Counted from the stretch's first letter, positions 7,793 through 16,540 are shown. The stretch: 64,000 nt of DNA from Bacteroides intestinalis (GCF_003464595.1 NZ_QRZF01000023.1:1-64000); one strand, 5' to 3'. Notes: generated by a model not told the origin, from the sequence alone. Translations and numbers: made by a program.

Positions 7793-8084
7793 TTAAACAC
7801 AGTATTCACCCCTTTAAAACTAAAAGAAAGGGACTAATTTATGTTGGAACTATAATATCTCAGCCAGGACTAAGTTGACTCATCGGGATGATGGGGCTTT
7901 GCAATTTTCTTGATTAGTCCTACAATCACATTTATAATTTTATTATTATTCACTTCAATGCAGTGGACAGATAGTGTTGTATCTATCATCATCCCTCATG
8001 CATTGGGTACAAAACGCATATTGCACTGCCCCGTCGCGAGGCGGGCAGCCCATGCCGTATGCATACACATGAAAAAAAGAAAAT
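7793..8084 (+). ncRNA. Structured 5' leader of rtcB
   Basis: Paired segments visible by eye are AGGACTAA (7866-7873) with TTAGTCCT (7914-7921), CATC/GATG inside it, GCAGTG (7960-7965) with CACTGC (8024-8029), GATAG/CTATC between these, and the GC-rich hairpin CTGCCC/GGGCAG (8026-8048), which competes with the second of these pairs. Mutually exclusive pairings are a mark of regulatory leaders. No known riboswitch was recognised. It could be an attenuator or a sensor for damage signals. Confidence 0.4.
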
Positions 8085-9482
8085 ATGGGAATACGATTAA
8101 AAGATTTAAGTAAGCTGGGATATAGAGACAATGTAGCACGCAGTCTGGCAGTAGCCATCGTCGGCAAACATTGCAAGCACCAAAGCAAAGAACAGATTAT
8201 CAAGACACTAAGTGATGTGCTGGAAAATCCCGATACTTATAAAGAGAATGAGACATGGGGCAAACTGGCCGAACGCCTGTCCCCCACCCTCATCGAAAAG
8301 AAGTTCACAGCATACGACTTGCTCGACGAGCCGTTGCCCTATAAAACCTATGGCGGCAAGTTCATAGAAACCCTCGCCAAACAGCAGATGAACCTGGCCA
8401 TGAGGCTCCCCGTCAGCGTAGCCGGGGCACTGATGCCCGATGCACATGCAGGATACGGTCTGCCCATCGGCGGTGTACTCGCCACGGACAATGCCGTCAT
8501 CCCCTATGCTGTAGGGGTGGATATCGGTTGCCGGATGAGCCTGACGGTGTTCGATGCCAAAGCGGATTATCTGAAAAGATACTCGCATCAGATAAAAGAG
8601 GCACTGAAAAACTATACCCACTTCGGCATGGAGGGCGGCCTGACCTTTGCACAGGAGCATGAAGTGACAGAACGGGAAGAATTCCGGTTGACACCTCTTC
8701 TGAGGGACTTACGCGGAAAGGCCATTCGTCAGTTGGGCAGTTCCGGCGGTGGAAATCATTTCGTAGAGTTCGGAGAGCTTCTTCTGCAAGGAGAAAATGT
8801 ACTGGGACTGCCCGAAGGCAATTATATGGCATTGCTGTCACATTCCGGTTCGCGCGGACTGGGAGCAGCTATTGCCATGCATTACAGCCGGATAGCCCGT
8901 GAAGTCTGCAAACTGCCACGTGAAGCACAGCATTTTGCTTGGCTCGATTTGAACTCGGAAGAAGGACAGGAATACTGGATGAGCATGAACCTGGCAGGCG
9001 ACTATGCCCGTGCCTGTCACGAACAAATCCACCTGAACCTCTCGAAAGCTCTGGGAATGAAGCCAATGGCGAACGTGAACAATCATCACAACTTCGCCTG
9101 GAAAGAGGAAATTGCACCCGGACGCACCGCCATCGTGCATCGCAAAGGGGCTACTCCTGCACAGGCTGGGCAACCGGGACTTATCCCCGGAAGCATGGCA
9201 ACTCCCGGTTATCTGGTAGCAGGTCGGGGTGTGGAAGAGTCGTTATGTTCCGCTTCGCACGGTGCCGGACGGGCCATGTCGCGCCAGAAGGCAAAGGAGA
9301 GTTTCACCCAGTCGGCCATGAAGAAATTTCTCTCGCAGGCCGGGGTCACACTGATTGGGGGCAGCATCGAAGAGATGCCATTAGCCTACAAGAACATCGA
9401 CCGGGTGATGCAACCCCAAGAGAGATTGGTAGAAGTGCAGGGCAAATTCATGCCGCGCATTGTAAGGATGAATAAAGAGTAA
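8085..9482 (+). CDS. rtcB: RNA ligase RtcB (RtcB2-like)
   Basis: RtcB joins RNA 2',3'-cyclic phosphate or 3'-phosphate ends to 5'-OH ends using GTP and Mn2+. The 465 residues show the metal and active-site set: Asp146 and Cys149 in VGVDIGCRMS, GGGNHF with His225, HSGSRG with His253, NNHHNF near 332-336, and the guanylate-accepting His392 in SASHGAGRA. It is followed after six bases by prfH, the pairing known from studies of RtcB2-PrfH, where this ligase reseals 16S rRNA cut at the decoding site. It heads a four-gene operon. Confidence 0.93.
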   Translation: MGIRLKDLSKLGYRDNVARSLAVAIVGKHCKHQSKEQIIKTLSDVLENPDTYKENETWGKLAERLSPTLIEKKFTAYDLLDEPLPYKTYGGKFIETLAKQQMNLAMRLPVSVAGALMPDAHAGYGLPIGGVLATDNAVIPYAVGVDIGCRMSLTVFDAKADYLKRYSHQIKEALKNYTHFGMEGGLTFAQEHEVTEREEFRLTPLLRDLRGKAIRQLGSSGGGNHFVEFGELLLQGENVLGLPEGNYMALLSHSGSRGLGAAIAMHYSRIAREVCKLPREAQHFAWLDLNSEEGQEYWMSMNLAGDYARACHEQIHLNLSKALGMKPMANVNNHHNFAWKEEIAPGRTAIVHRKGATPAQAGQPGLIPGSMATPGYLVAGRGVEESLCSASHGAGRAMSRQKAKESFTQSAMKKFLSQAGVTLIGGSIEEMPLAYKNIDRVMQPQERLVEVQGKFMPRIVRMNKE

Positions 9483-9488
9483 GAGGCT

Positions 9489-10106
9489 ATGGAGAAAGTA
9501 TATATGCAAATAACCTCCGGACGCGGCCCTGCCGAATGTTGCCGCGTAGTGGCACTGGTACTGGAAAAGATTCTGAAACAAGCCGCCGCCAAAGGAGTGA
9601 AAACAAAAATCGTGGAACGCGAAACGGGACCTCTCAACCGTACCCTGCTCTCAGCCGTCATCTCTCTGCAAGGCGGAGATTATCATGCGCTGATTGAGGA
9701 CTGGGAAGGCAGCGTGCAGTGGATTGCCAAAAGTCCGTACCGCATTTATCATAAACGGAAGAACTGGTTTGTCGGTGTGCAGACCTTCACGCTCTCCGAA
9801 AGCCAGGAGGCTACGGAAGCAGAGATCCGTTATGAGACCTTGCGGGCATCCGGTCCGGGCGGTCAGCACGTGAACAAGACGGAGTCTGCCGTCCGTGCCG
9901 TCCATATTCCTACCGGAATGAGCGTGGTAGCTTCCGACCAACGCTCGCAATGGCAAAACAAGAAACTGGCCACCGAACGCCTGCTGTTGAAACTGGCATC
10001 ATGGAGCATAGAGCAAGCCATGATTCAAGCACAGGCCAACTGGAGTAATCACAACTGCCTGCAACGTGGCAATCCGGTGAAAGTGATCCAGGAGCCGCTG
10101 ATTTAA
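9489..10106 (+). CDS. prfH: Peptide chain release factor H
   Basis: This 205-residue release-factor homologue keeps the peptide-releasing GPGGQ loop (Gly124-Gly125-Gln126) but is far shorter than RF1 (370 residues here, from prfA at 48813) and lacks the PxT or SPF codon-reading domain. PrfH is known to free peptides from ribosomes whose 16S rRNA was nicked in the decoding centre, after which RtcB repairs the cut. It starts six bases after rtcB, which supports coupled translation and shared function. Confidence 0.93.
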   Translation: MEKVYMQITSGRGPAECCRVVALVLEKILKQAAAKGVKTKIVERETGPLNRTLLSAVISLQGGDYHALIEDWEGSVQWIAKSPYRIYHKRKNWFVGVQTFTLSESQEATEAEIRYETLRASGPGGQHVNKTESAVRAVHIPTGMSVVASDQRSQWQNKKLATERLLLKLASWSIEQAMIQAQANWSNHNCLQRGNPVKVIQEPLI

Positions 10107-10141
10107 AGTAGATGAATGATTTAAAAAGAAAGGAGCAACTT

Positions 10142-10843
10142 ATGTTATCAGAAAAATATGGTCGCACGTATCATTATCCGTTTTCTCCCGGAACGACCAG
10201 TGACGACCGCATCAACCATACGTATTGGGAAGACATTCAACAGATAGAAACCCTGATACACACCGAAAAGCTGGACGGAGAAAATAATTGTCTGAGCCGC
10301 CACGGTGTATTTGCCCGCTCGCATGCAGCACCCACCACCTCACCGTGGACCAGGGAACTGCGCGAGCGTTGGGAACTCATGAAAAACGACTTGGGGGACA
10401 TCGAGATATTCGGTGAAAACCTGTATGCCATACATTCGATAGAGTATCGCAAACTGGAAACGCACTTCTATGTGTTTGCCGTGCGCTGTCTGGATCAGTG
10501 GCTATCGTGGGAGGAAGTGAAATTCTATGCCGCTCTGTTCGACTTGCCTACGGTGCCCGAATTACGAGTGGAAACGGTAGAAGGATTGACGCGGGAAGCG
10601 TTGCAGCAACAGGTCGTTAGTCTGGCACAAGAGCCGGGTGTGTTCGGAACACGCGATCCGCAAACAGGCGCAGATTGTACCCGTGAAGGGGTAGTCACCC
10701 GTAATATAGGTGAATATCCTGTAAGTGAATTTGCCCGCAACGTATTCAAGTACGTACGCAAGGGGCATGTGAAGACCGATGAGCACTGGACACGCAACTG
10801 GAAGCGTACCCGCCTCATCTGGGAAATAGGAAAGGAGGAATAA
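10142..10843 (+). CDS. ATP-dependent RNA ligase (Rnl2-like)
   Basis: The 233-residue protein has covalent nucleotidyltransferase motifs: KLDGEN with Lys43 as the AMP acceptor (motif I), IFGENLYAIHSI (motif III), REGVVTRN (motif IV) and VFKYVRKGH (motif V). It therefore seals 3'-OH to 5'-phosphate RNA ends with ATP. A frame extension begins at 10112, but AAAGGAG lies seven bases before the ATG at 10142, so that start is chosen. It sits between prfH and the end-healing HD-Pnk gene, which would prepare its substrates. Confidence 0.88.
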   Translation: MLSEKYGRTYHYPFSPGTTSDDRINHTYWEDIQQIETLIHTEKLDGENNCLSRHGVFARSHAAPTTSPWTRELRERWELMKNDLGDIEIFGENLYAIHSIEYRKLETHFYVFAVRCLDQWLSWEEVKFYAALFDLPTVPELRVETVEGLTREALQQQVVSLAQEPGVFGTRDPQTGADCTREGVVTRNIGEYPVSEFARNVFKYVRKGHVKTDEHWTRNWKRTRLIWEIGKEE

Positions 10844-10844
10844 A

Positions 10845-11951
10845 ATGAATTGGAAACTGACAGATAATAAGAATTGGGACTCACTGGAACAACAGTTCCG
10901 GTGGGTACAAGATATGAACTTCGTGATGCAGCACTATTTGCATCACGAAGAAGGTAGTGTGGCCGTACATACCCGCATGGTACTGGAGGCATTGCAGCAA
11001 CAGCCGGAATATCGGGCTTTGCCTGCACAGGAACAGGAAATATTGTGGGCAGCCGCTTTACTGCATGATGTGGAGAAGCGCTCTACTTCGGTAGATGAAG
11101 GAGGTGGCATTATCACTTCCAAGGGACATAGCAGGCGTGGAGAATATACGGCACGCACGATCCTTTACAGGGATATTCCTACTCCATTTCATATCCGGGA
11201 GACCATTGCTGCGCTGGTGCGTCATCATGGTTTGCCGGTTTGGATTATGGAGCGGGAGAATCCTGTGAAGAAGCTGTGTGAAGCATCTCTCAGAGTGGAT
11301 ACACGTTTACTGAAAATGCTTGCAATGGCGGATATTCAGGGACGTATCTGCAAAGATAAGCCTGCACTGATAGAGGCTGCCGAGTTGTTCGAAATGCTTT
11401 GCCGTGAACAGGATTGCTGGGGAAAGGCACGAAGCTTTGCAACGGATCATGCCCGCTTTCAGTACTTTCATGTCGAAGATGGGTATATAGATTACATTCC
11501 ACATGATAATTTCCGGTGTGAAGTTATCTTATTATCCGGTTTACCAGGGATGGGAAAAGATCATTATATCCATACATTGCAGCAGGATGTTCCTGTGATA
11601 AGCCTCGATGCTATCCGGCGAAAGTACAAAGTTAGCCCTACGGATAAGGCTGCCAATGGCAGGGTGGTGCAGGAAGCCAAGGAAGAAGCTCGCAGCTATC
11701 TGCGTAAAGAGCAAGGTTTTGTGTGGAATGCAACCAATACTTCAAAACAGATGCGCTCGCAACTGATTGATTTATTCCTCACTTACGGGGCTAAAGTGAA
11801 GATTGTTTATATCGAAAAGCCGTATGAGGTATGGAGGAAACAAAATCGTGAACGGGAATTTATGGTTCCGGAAGCGGTACTGGATACAATGCTCGGGAAG
11901 CTGGAAGTTCCGCAACTGGGGGAGGCACATGAGGTGGTGTATGCTGTCTGA
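10845..11951 (+). CDS. HD-Pnk RNA end-healing enzyme
   Basis: The 368-residue protein joins two domains. Residues about 25-180 form an HD phosphohydrolase (His42, His74-Asp75, His127-His128, Asp163). From about 225 a P-loop kinase begins with SGLPGMGKD at 231-239. Runella slithyformis HD-Pnk, characterised by the Shuman group, has this order and removes 2',3'-phosphates while phosphorylating 5'-OH ends. It starts one base after the ligase stop, so healing and sealing enzymes are made together. Confidence 0.88.
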   Translation: MNWKLTDNKNWDSLEQQFRWVQDMNFVMQHYLHHEEGSVAVHTRMVLEALQQQPEYRALPAQEQEILWAAALLHDVEKRSTSVDEGGGIITSKGHSRRGEYTARTILYRDIPTPFHIRETIAALVRHHGLPVWIMERENPVKKLCEASLRVDTRLLKMLAMADIQGRICKDKPALIEAAELFEMLCREQDCWGKARSFATDHARFQYFHVEDGYIDYIPHDNFRCEVILLSGLPGMGKDHYIHTLQQDVPVISLDAIRRKYKVSPTDKAANGRVVQEAKEEARSYLRKEQGFVWNATNTSKQMRSQLIDLFLTYGAKVKIVYIEKPYEVWRKQNREREFMVPEAVLDTMLGKLEVPQLGEAHEVVYAV

Positions 11952-12062
11952 GAGTAAGTCTATATCCGAATCTACCTGTGCATCTCCCCGAGCTTCGGAC
12001 CCATAAAGAATAGTCTTCGCATCAGGAGCAATACGATGCACTACTTCTGTAATACAATACTT
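11952..12062 (-). pseudogene. Truncated MNT nucleotidyltransferase remnant
   Basis: On the reverse strand this segment encodes VVHRIAPDAKTILYGSEARG, then DAQVDSDIDLL, the first half of a minimal nucleotidyltransferase domain with its GSxARG and D-x-D motifs. The similarity stops at the HD-Pnk stop codon; beyond it the frame is just antisense of that gene. The upstream end overlaps the beta-barrel gene out of frame. It looks like the leftover of a HEPN-MNT toxin-antitoxin gene cut by rearrangement. Confidence 0.65.
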
Positions 12063-12949
12063 ACCGAGAAATACGGCGCTATCTGGAAACAAGGATCATA
12101 TTCCCTCCCCATCGCCTTAAAGAACGCTGACAAGCTTCTGCCATCATAATAAGCATTGCGTACCGCATTTATCCCCACCGTAACAGGCAAAGAAATGTGC
12201 TTGGAAACCTTGAATTCAGGACGGAAACCTACCACAATGTACTGATGCGTAAAAATTTTATCATCACCATTCAACTCTGTCAAAGCCATCTGCCCACCCA
12301 TTTCCGTAATGAAACTGATGCTGAACGCTTTGTCCACATTATACCCAACCGCAAGGTTAACTCCATCCAAAGCCGAAAAGCTGCAAGTCAGTTTATGCCC
12401 ATAATTCCAGTTTACGTATAATGCGGGAAACGCCATAGGATAACCGAAAGCATTGTTCAATGCCAAACCCGCCCCCAGTTCCAGATTAGGGAGTATACGC
12501 CTGACAAAGACCAACCCCGCACTTCCCAATACATTCCGAAAACGTAAATGCGAAAACCGTGTATCATCCGTATACACGCCGACACCGACGCTTGCCATCA
12601 TCGACCATTTCTCACTCAAAGGCCGCACATGGAAAAGCGACATCTGCAAATTCAGAATCTCGGACAACACAAGAGATTCTGCAATATTCTTATTATTCAG
12701 AGACGCATAATCGCCCGAAAGCCCGATCCCCCATATCGTAGGCTGATTACTTTCGTTCTTTTTCATCGACAAAGGCAGATTGGCACTTCCGTGATAGACC
12801 ATGGCGGAACCTTTACTGTTACCCACTTTTTGATTGTGCTCATCCCGATAAGCCGATGTACCGAAATACTCTGTTTTAATAGTGATCTGTGCAGTGCTTT
12901 CCACAGAAACCAGTAGTAATAAGACTGTTGCAATAGATATCCATTTCAT
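12041..12949 (-). CDS. Outer-membrane beta-barrel, DUF6268-like
   Basis: The 302-residue protein has a signal peptide ending near STAQ and alternating hydrophobic strands with a final aromatic strand (YFSVSIVLQK), as in outer-membrane barrels. It resembles the DUF6268 family. The ATG at 12947-12949 places the signal peptide at the N-terminus; the longer frame adds a second hydrophobic segment and is less likely. It is divergent from a LytS/LytTR two-component pair, which may control it. Cargo or role is unknown. Confidence 0.65.
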   Translation of the reverse strand: MKWISIATVLLLLVSVESTAQITIKTEYFGTSAYRDEHNQKVGNSKGSAMVYHGSANLPLSMKKNESNQPTIWGIGLSGDYASLNNKNIAESLVLSEILNLQMSLFHVRPLSEKWSMMASVGVGVYTDDTRFSHLRFRNVLGSAGLVFVRRILPNLELGAGLALNNAFGYPMAFPALYVNWNYGHKLTCSFSALDGVNLAVGYNVDKAFSISFITEMGGQMALTELNGDDKIFTHQYIVVGFRPEFKVSKHISLPVTVGINAVRNAYYDGRSLSAFFKAMGREYDPCFQIAPYFSVSIVLQK

Positions 12950-13077
12950 TTTTGTTTCTTCTTTTAATGATTTGTATACCACAAAGATTGTCAATATCAA
13001 TGCGAACGAGGAAATCTTTTTGACCAACCCCCGGTCTGCTTATGACGAAACAGATAAGCAGCAACCACTTTATCCCT

Positions 13078-13085
13078 TATCTTTG
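13078..13085 (+). promoter_or_regulatory. Promoter of the sensor kinase
   Basis: TATCTTTG followed by C ends only five bases before the chosen ATG at 13090, so transcription should begin at or next to the start codon. Confidence 0.55.
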
Positions 13086-13089
13086 CAAC

Positions 13090-14112
13090 ATGAAGAAACA
13101 TCTGACTTTCAAATCGCGGCAGCTCTCTACTATCTTCTGGCTACTCATTGCCGGCACTTTCTGGATACAATTCCTCAATATGTCGACCAGTATATGCGAA
13201 GCAACGCTTCTCACCATCTGCATAAGCGGCAGTTATATGCTGGTGAACCAATATCTATGCAACCATCTGCTGAAAAAAGCGATACGCACCAAGCAAATGA
13301 AGCCTTTCTGGATATTGTTTATAGTACTTTGCGTCCCTACAAGTACACTGGTAGCCTCCTACTTCGTCCTCTTCCAGTATCTTGAACAAACAGGTATATT
13401 TCCTGTATCCAACATCTTCATAGAGGGAGAAGAGAACCTTCTTTTCAACTCTATCCTCTTGCTACCAGGTACATTGGTTATCAATCTCGCCTTCTGCGGC
13501 CTGTGCTTTTATTCAGAAAACCTGCAATTAGAAAAAGAGAAATCTCAATTCCTCTTCCAGACATTACGGCAGCAAATCACCCCTCACTTCATGTTCAATG
13601 TGTTGAATCACATCAACATCCTGATGCAGGATAATGTGCCTTTAGCTTCTTCCCTTTTAGAGAAATATTCCGATATCCTGCGCTACCAGCTGTATAACGG
13701 TCAGAAAGAGTTTATCAGCCTGGAACAGGAGATAGAATTCCTGCAAAACTACATAGCAATAGAAAACATTCGCTGGGAAGACAAACTGACCGTAAGCACC
13801 GAATGGGAAGTAGAAGACGGCAACATCGGATTCCCGCCTCTGTTATTACTGACATTCATAGAAAATGCCTTTAAACATGCATCGCACACACCCACGGAGA
13901 AAGGACAGGTACAGATACGGTTCAAACAGAATGCCCATCATATCCTTCTTGAAGTCGGCAACACCAGCTCCCCGCATCTGCAACGACCAGGCACCGGACT
14001 GGGACTAACCAATACAGTCAAACGACTGGACATCCTGTTTCACAAGAAGTACCAGTTGTCCGTCAACCAAACAGATACCTATTATCAAACCTCACTTAGC
14101 ATTGAAATATAA
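13090..14112 (+). CDS. LytS/YehU-type sensor histidine kinase
   Basis: The 341-residue protein has about four membrane segments in the first 140 residues and then the His_kinase dimerisation box QQITPHFMFNVLNHINIL with phospho-acceptor His166. The ATP-binding part shows FIENAFKHA and GTGLGLTN. No large sensing domain is present, so it probably senses through its membrane part. The frame continues upstream to 13042, but the promoter box at 13078-13085 favours the ATG at 13090. The LytTR regulator starts four bases after its stop. Confidence 0.9.
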   Translation: MKKHLTFKSRQLSTIFWLLIAGTFWIQFLNMSTSICEATLLTICISGSYMLVNQYLCNHLLKKAIRTKQMKPFWILFIVLCVPTSTLVASYFVLFQYLEQTGIFPVSNIFIEGEENLLFNSILLLPGTLVINLAFCGLCFYSENLQLEKEKSQFLFQTLRQQITPHFMFNVLNHINILMQDNVPLASSLLEKYSDILRYQLYNGQKEFISLEQEIEFLQNYIAIENIRWEDKLTVSTEWEVEDGNIGFPPLLLLTFIENAFKHASHTPTEKGQVQIRFKQNAHHILLEVGNTSSPHLQRPGTGLGLTNTVKRLDILFHKKYQLSVNQTDTYYQTSLSIEI

Positions 14113-14115
14113 AAG

Positions 14116-14859
14116 ATGAAAGACTCCCCTGAACAACAACCCCTGAAATGCCTCATCGTAGACGACGAACAAATCGCCATCAAAGGTATTGCCAACCACA
14201 TCAGTAAACTGGACTTTCTCACAGTCAACGCTACCTGTTCTTCTGCACTCGAAGCAAGAGGAATATTAGAAAATCAGCCTATCGACCTCATGTTTCTGGA
14301 TATCAATATGCCCTATCTTTCCGGCATCGATTTCCTGAAATCATTGGATGAAGCACCATTGACCATACTAACTACCGCCTACTCCGAATATGCCCTGGAA
14401 GGCTATCAACTTAATGTTGTTGACTACTTACTGAAACCAATTTCTTTTCAGCGTTTCTTTCAGGCAGTGACCAAGGCCGCCCATACCTTCAGAACCCAAC
14501 TCTTACTGCAAAATAATGGAATAGAAGAAACCGCCCGGGAAATGTATATCAGACAGGGGGATGCATTTACCCAGATATCCTGGAAAGATATACTATACGT
14601 AGAAGGCATGCAGAACTACCTGAAACTGCACTTCAAATCCAAAACTCTCGTCATCCATCAGACCATGACTTCACTGGAAGAAATTCTGCCTCAAAGCGCC
14701 TTCTTCAGAATACACAAATCTTTCCTTGTAAACCTCTCGCACATCGATTCCATTGCCAAAGGAAGAGTCTTCATCAACGGGAAAGAACTTCCAGTTTCAG
14801 CCTTGCGACGGGAGGAATTACTGCAAACAGTAGTCTATAAGAATTTAATCAGCAAATAA
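14116..14859 (+). CDS. LytTR-family response regulator
   Basis: The 247-residue protein has a receiver domain (DDE at 16-18, phospho-acceptor Asp62 in FLDINMP, and Lys in LLKPISF) and a C-terminal LytTR DNA-binding domain beginning around residue 145 (ILYVEGMQNYLKLH … FFRIHKSFLVNLSHI). It is co-transcribed with the LytS-type kinase. The divergent beta-barrel gene is a likely target. Confidence 0.92.
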   Translation: MKDSPEQQPLKCLIVDDEQIAIKGIANHISKLDFLTVNATCSSALEARGILENQPIDLMFLDINMPYLSGIDFLKSLDEAPLTILTTAYSEYALEGYQLNVVDYLLKPISFQRFFQAVTKAAHTFRTQLLLQNNGIEETAREMYIRQGDAFTQISWKDILYVEGMQNYLKLHFKSKTLVIHQTMTSLEEILPQSAFFRIHKSFLVNLSHIDSIAKGRVFINGKELPVSALRREELLQTVVYKNLISK

Positions 14860-14931
14860 AAAATTGGGCACATCCCCTCATGAACCATGACGGATTAGAC
14901 AAGATTTCCGAATATTACATCTATCTTTGCA

Positions 14932-14939
14932 GGCGTAAA
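14932..14939 (+). promoter_or_regulatory. Promoter of the YitT-like gene
   Basis: TATCTTTG followed by C gives a leader of about 58 bases before the ATG at 15004. Confidence 0.6.
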
Positions 14940-15003
14940 CAAACAACGCACATTTTATAAAGAAAGTTTCTAAAACTCATTACCAAACTTACGCATAAAA
15001 CAG

Positions 15004-15894
15004 ATGAAAACAATCGTAAACGTCCCTACTAAGCAAAGCCTGATTCGGGAAACAAGAGATTATTTAATGATCGCCCTCGGATTAATTCTTTATGGTATAG
15101 GCTGGACAGTATTTCTGTTGCCCAATGACATCACCACCGGAGGAGTGCCAGGTATCGCCTCCATAGTCTATTTCGCCACCGGCTTCCCTGTGCAGTACAC
15201 TTATTTCAGTATCAACCTCATCTTGCTACTACTCTCTATCCGCATCCTGGGCTGGAAGTTCAGTATCAAAACTGTATTCGCCGTATTCACCCTGACATTC
15301 TTCCTTTCCATCATTCAGAGACTGGCAAGCGGTGTGGTCTTACTGCACGATCAGCCTTTCATGGCGTGCGTCATCGGTGCATCCCTCTGTGGAGGCGGCA
15401 TAGGCATCGCTTTTTCTTCCAATGGTAGCACAGGCGGAACGGATATCATTGCCGCTATCATCAATAAATACCGGGATATCACATTAGGTCGTGTAATGCT
15501 GATCTGTGACCTGATTATCATTTCTTCCAGCTACTTTGTGTTGAAAGATTGGGAGAAGGTGGTTTACGGTTATGTAACCCTGTACATTTGCAGTTTTGTT
15601 CTGGATCAGGTAGTGAATAGTGCCCGGCAATCCGTACAGTTCTTTATCATCAGTGAGAAATATGATGAAATAGCCCGGCACATCAATGTATATCCACACC
15701 GGGGCGCCACCGTCATCAATGCTTCCGGATTTTATAGCGGTAAGGAACAGAAGATGTTGTTCGTACTTGCCAAGAAGCGCGAATCAACAATTATATTCCG
15801 ATTGATAAAGGATATAGATCCAAACGCATTTGTATCACAAAGTGCGGTAATCGGAGTATATGGAGAAGGATTCGACAGAATAAAGGTGAAGTAG
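15004..15894 (+). CDS. YitT-family membrane protein
   Basis: The 296-residue protein has five to six membrane segments (DUF161), including the typical NDITTGGVPGIASI and GSTGGTDIIAAI glycine-rich turns, and a C-terminal soluble DUF2179 domain that begins around residue 215. Family members are integral membrane proteins of uncertain transport or regulatory role. It is convergent with the DUF3256 gene, four bases away. Confidence 0.85.
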   Translation: MKTIVNVPTKQSLIRETRDYLMIALGLILYGIGWTVFLLPNDITTGGVPGIASIVYFATGFPVQYTYFSINLILLLLSIRILGWKFSIKTVFAVFTLTFFLSIIQRLASGVVLLHDQPFMACVIGASLCGGGIGIAFSSNGSTGGTDIIAAIINKYRDITLGRVMLICDLIIISSSYFVLKDWEKVVYGYVTLYICSFVLDQVVNSARQSVQFFIISEKYDEIARHINVYPHRGATVINASGFYSGKEQKMLFVLAKKRESTIIFRLIKDIDPNAFVSQSAVIGVYGEGFDRIKVK

Positions 15895-15898
15895 CCCG

Positions 15899-16540
15899 TT
15901 ACTTGCGGTCATAGCCACCTTCTTTCCAAACATACACTACAGGGCGGCGGAGATACGGTTTCAGTTTCTCTGCCGCTTCTTTATCCATATAGTCGGTAGT
16001 TGTAAAAGTAAAAGTCAGTGTATTGTCCTTTGCAGAAAGATCGGCTTTCATCAGCAGCATATCTGCCTGTTCGCCGGCATCTCTCACTTCATAATCCATC
16101 ACCGTATCGGGTAATGACAGGAAATCTTTCATTACAGGAGGCGTGAGGAAAGAAGAAGCGGGCAATTCTTCCCAACCGGTGGTATAGAAATGGACATCAC
16201 TATCACAAGCAGGGGCACAAGCTGTAGATACGGTACAGATTACTTTCGTGCTGTCGCTCGTAGCCAGTAGTTTCATCTGCCAGGAGCTTTGCGGTGTCAT
16301 CTGGATACGGATATAATCGGGAGCAAGCTCCGTCATTTCCGATTTGCCGCCGAAACGGTTGGTTACTTCCGCTTTCATCTTACTTTCAAGGAAGTCGATA
16401 CAGTCGGCACGGTTCACGGCAGTAAGCAGTGGACTGAGGCTATCGGGCATATTTTTGAAAAAGGTTTTAGCTTCCTGAGCCTGCAGAGAACACATCCAGG
16501 CACAAGCCAAACACAAGAACATTGTCAATTTCTTCATCAT
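15899..16540 (-). CDS. DUF3256-family secreted protein
   Basis: The 213-residue protein has a signal peptide ending in LQAQ and a paired Cys motif (ACAPAC) near the middle that may form a disulfide. It matches the Bacteroides DUF3256 family, whose function is not known. It precedes no operon partner; the fRMsr gene lies 50 bases upstream on the same strand and may be co-transcribed. Confidence 0.75.
   Translation of the reverse strand: MMKKLTMFLCLACAWMCSLQAQEAKTFFKNMPDSLSPLLTAVNRADCIDFLESKMKAEVTNRFGGKSEMTELAPDYIRIQMTPQSSWQMKLLATSDSTKVICTVSTACAPACDSDVHFYTTGWEELPASSFLTPPVMKDFLSLPDTVMDYEVRDAGEQADMLLMKADLSAKDNTLTFTFTTTDYMDKEAAEKLKPYLRRPVVYVWKEGGYDRK

Larger units (their letters stand above)
7565..8084. 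other. 520-bp gap before rtcB
   Basis: The left part holds a possible gene remnant (7588-7722). The right part, from a promoter at 7779-7786 to the rtcB start, is a leader of about 290 bases with several hairpins. The open frame at 7910-8113 would start with TTG inside a predicted stem and is not accepted. Confidence 0.7.

Noticed and set aside
7867..7920. tRNA-like 7-bp closing stem near the RNA-repair operon
   Set aside because: The segment is only 54 bases and has no D-arm, anticodon arm or TTCGA-type T-loop.
7910..8113. 67-codon open frame overlapping the rtcB start
   Set aside because: It needs a TTG start inside a predicted stem and runs into rtcB out of frame. The region is better explained as a structured leader.
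12882..13385. 167-codon + strand frame across the beta-barrel and kinase starts
   Set aside because: It overlaps two well-supported gene starts and their divergent promoter region and shows no family motif.
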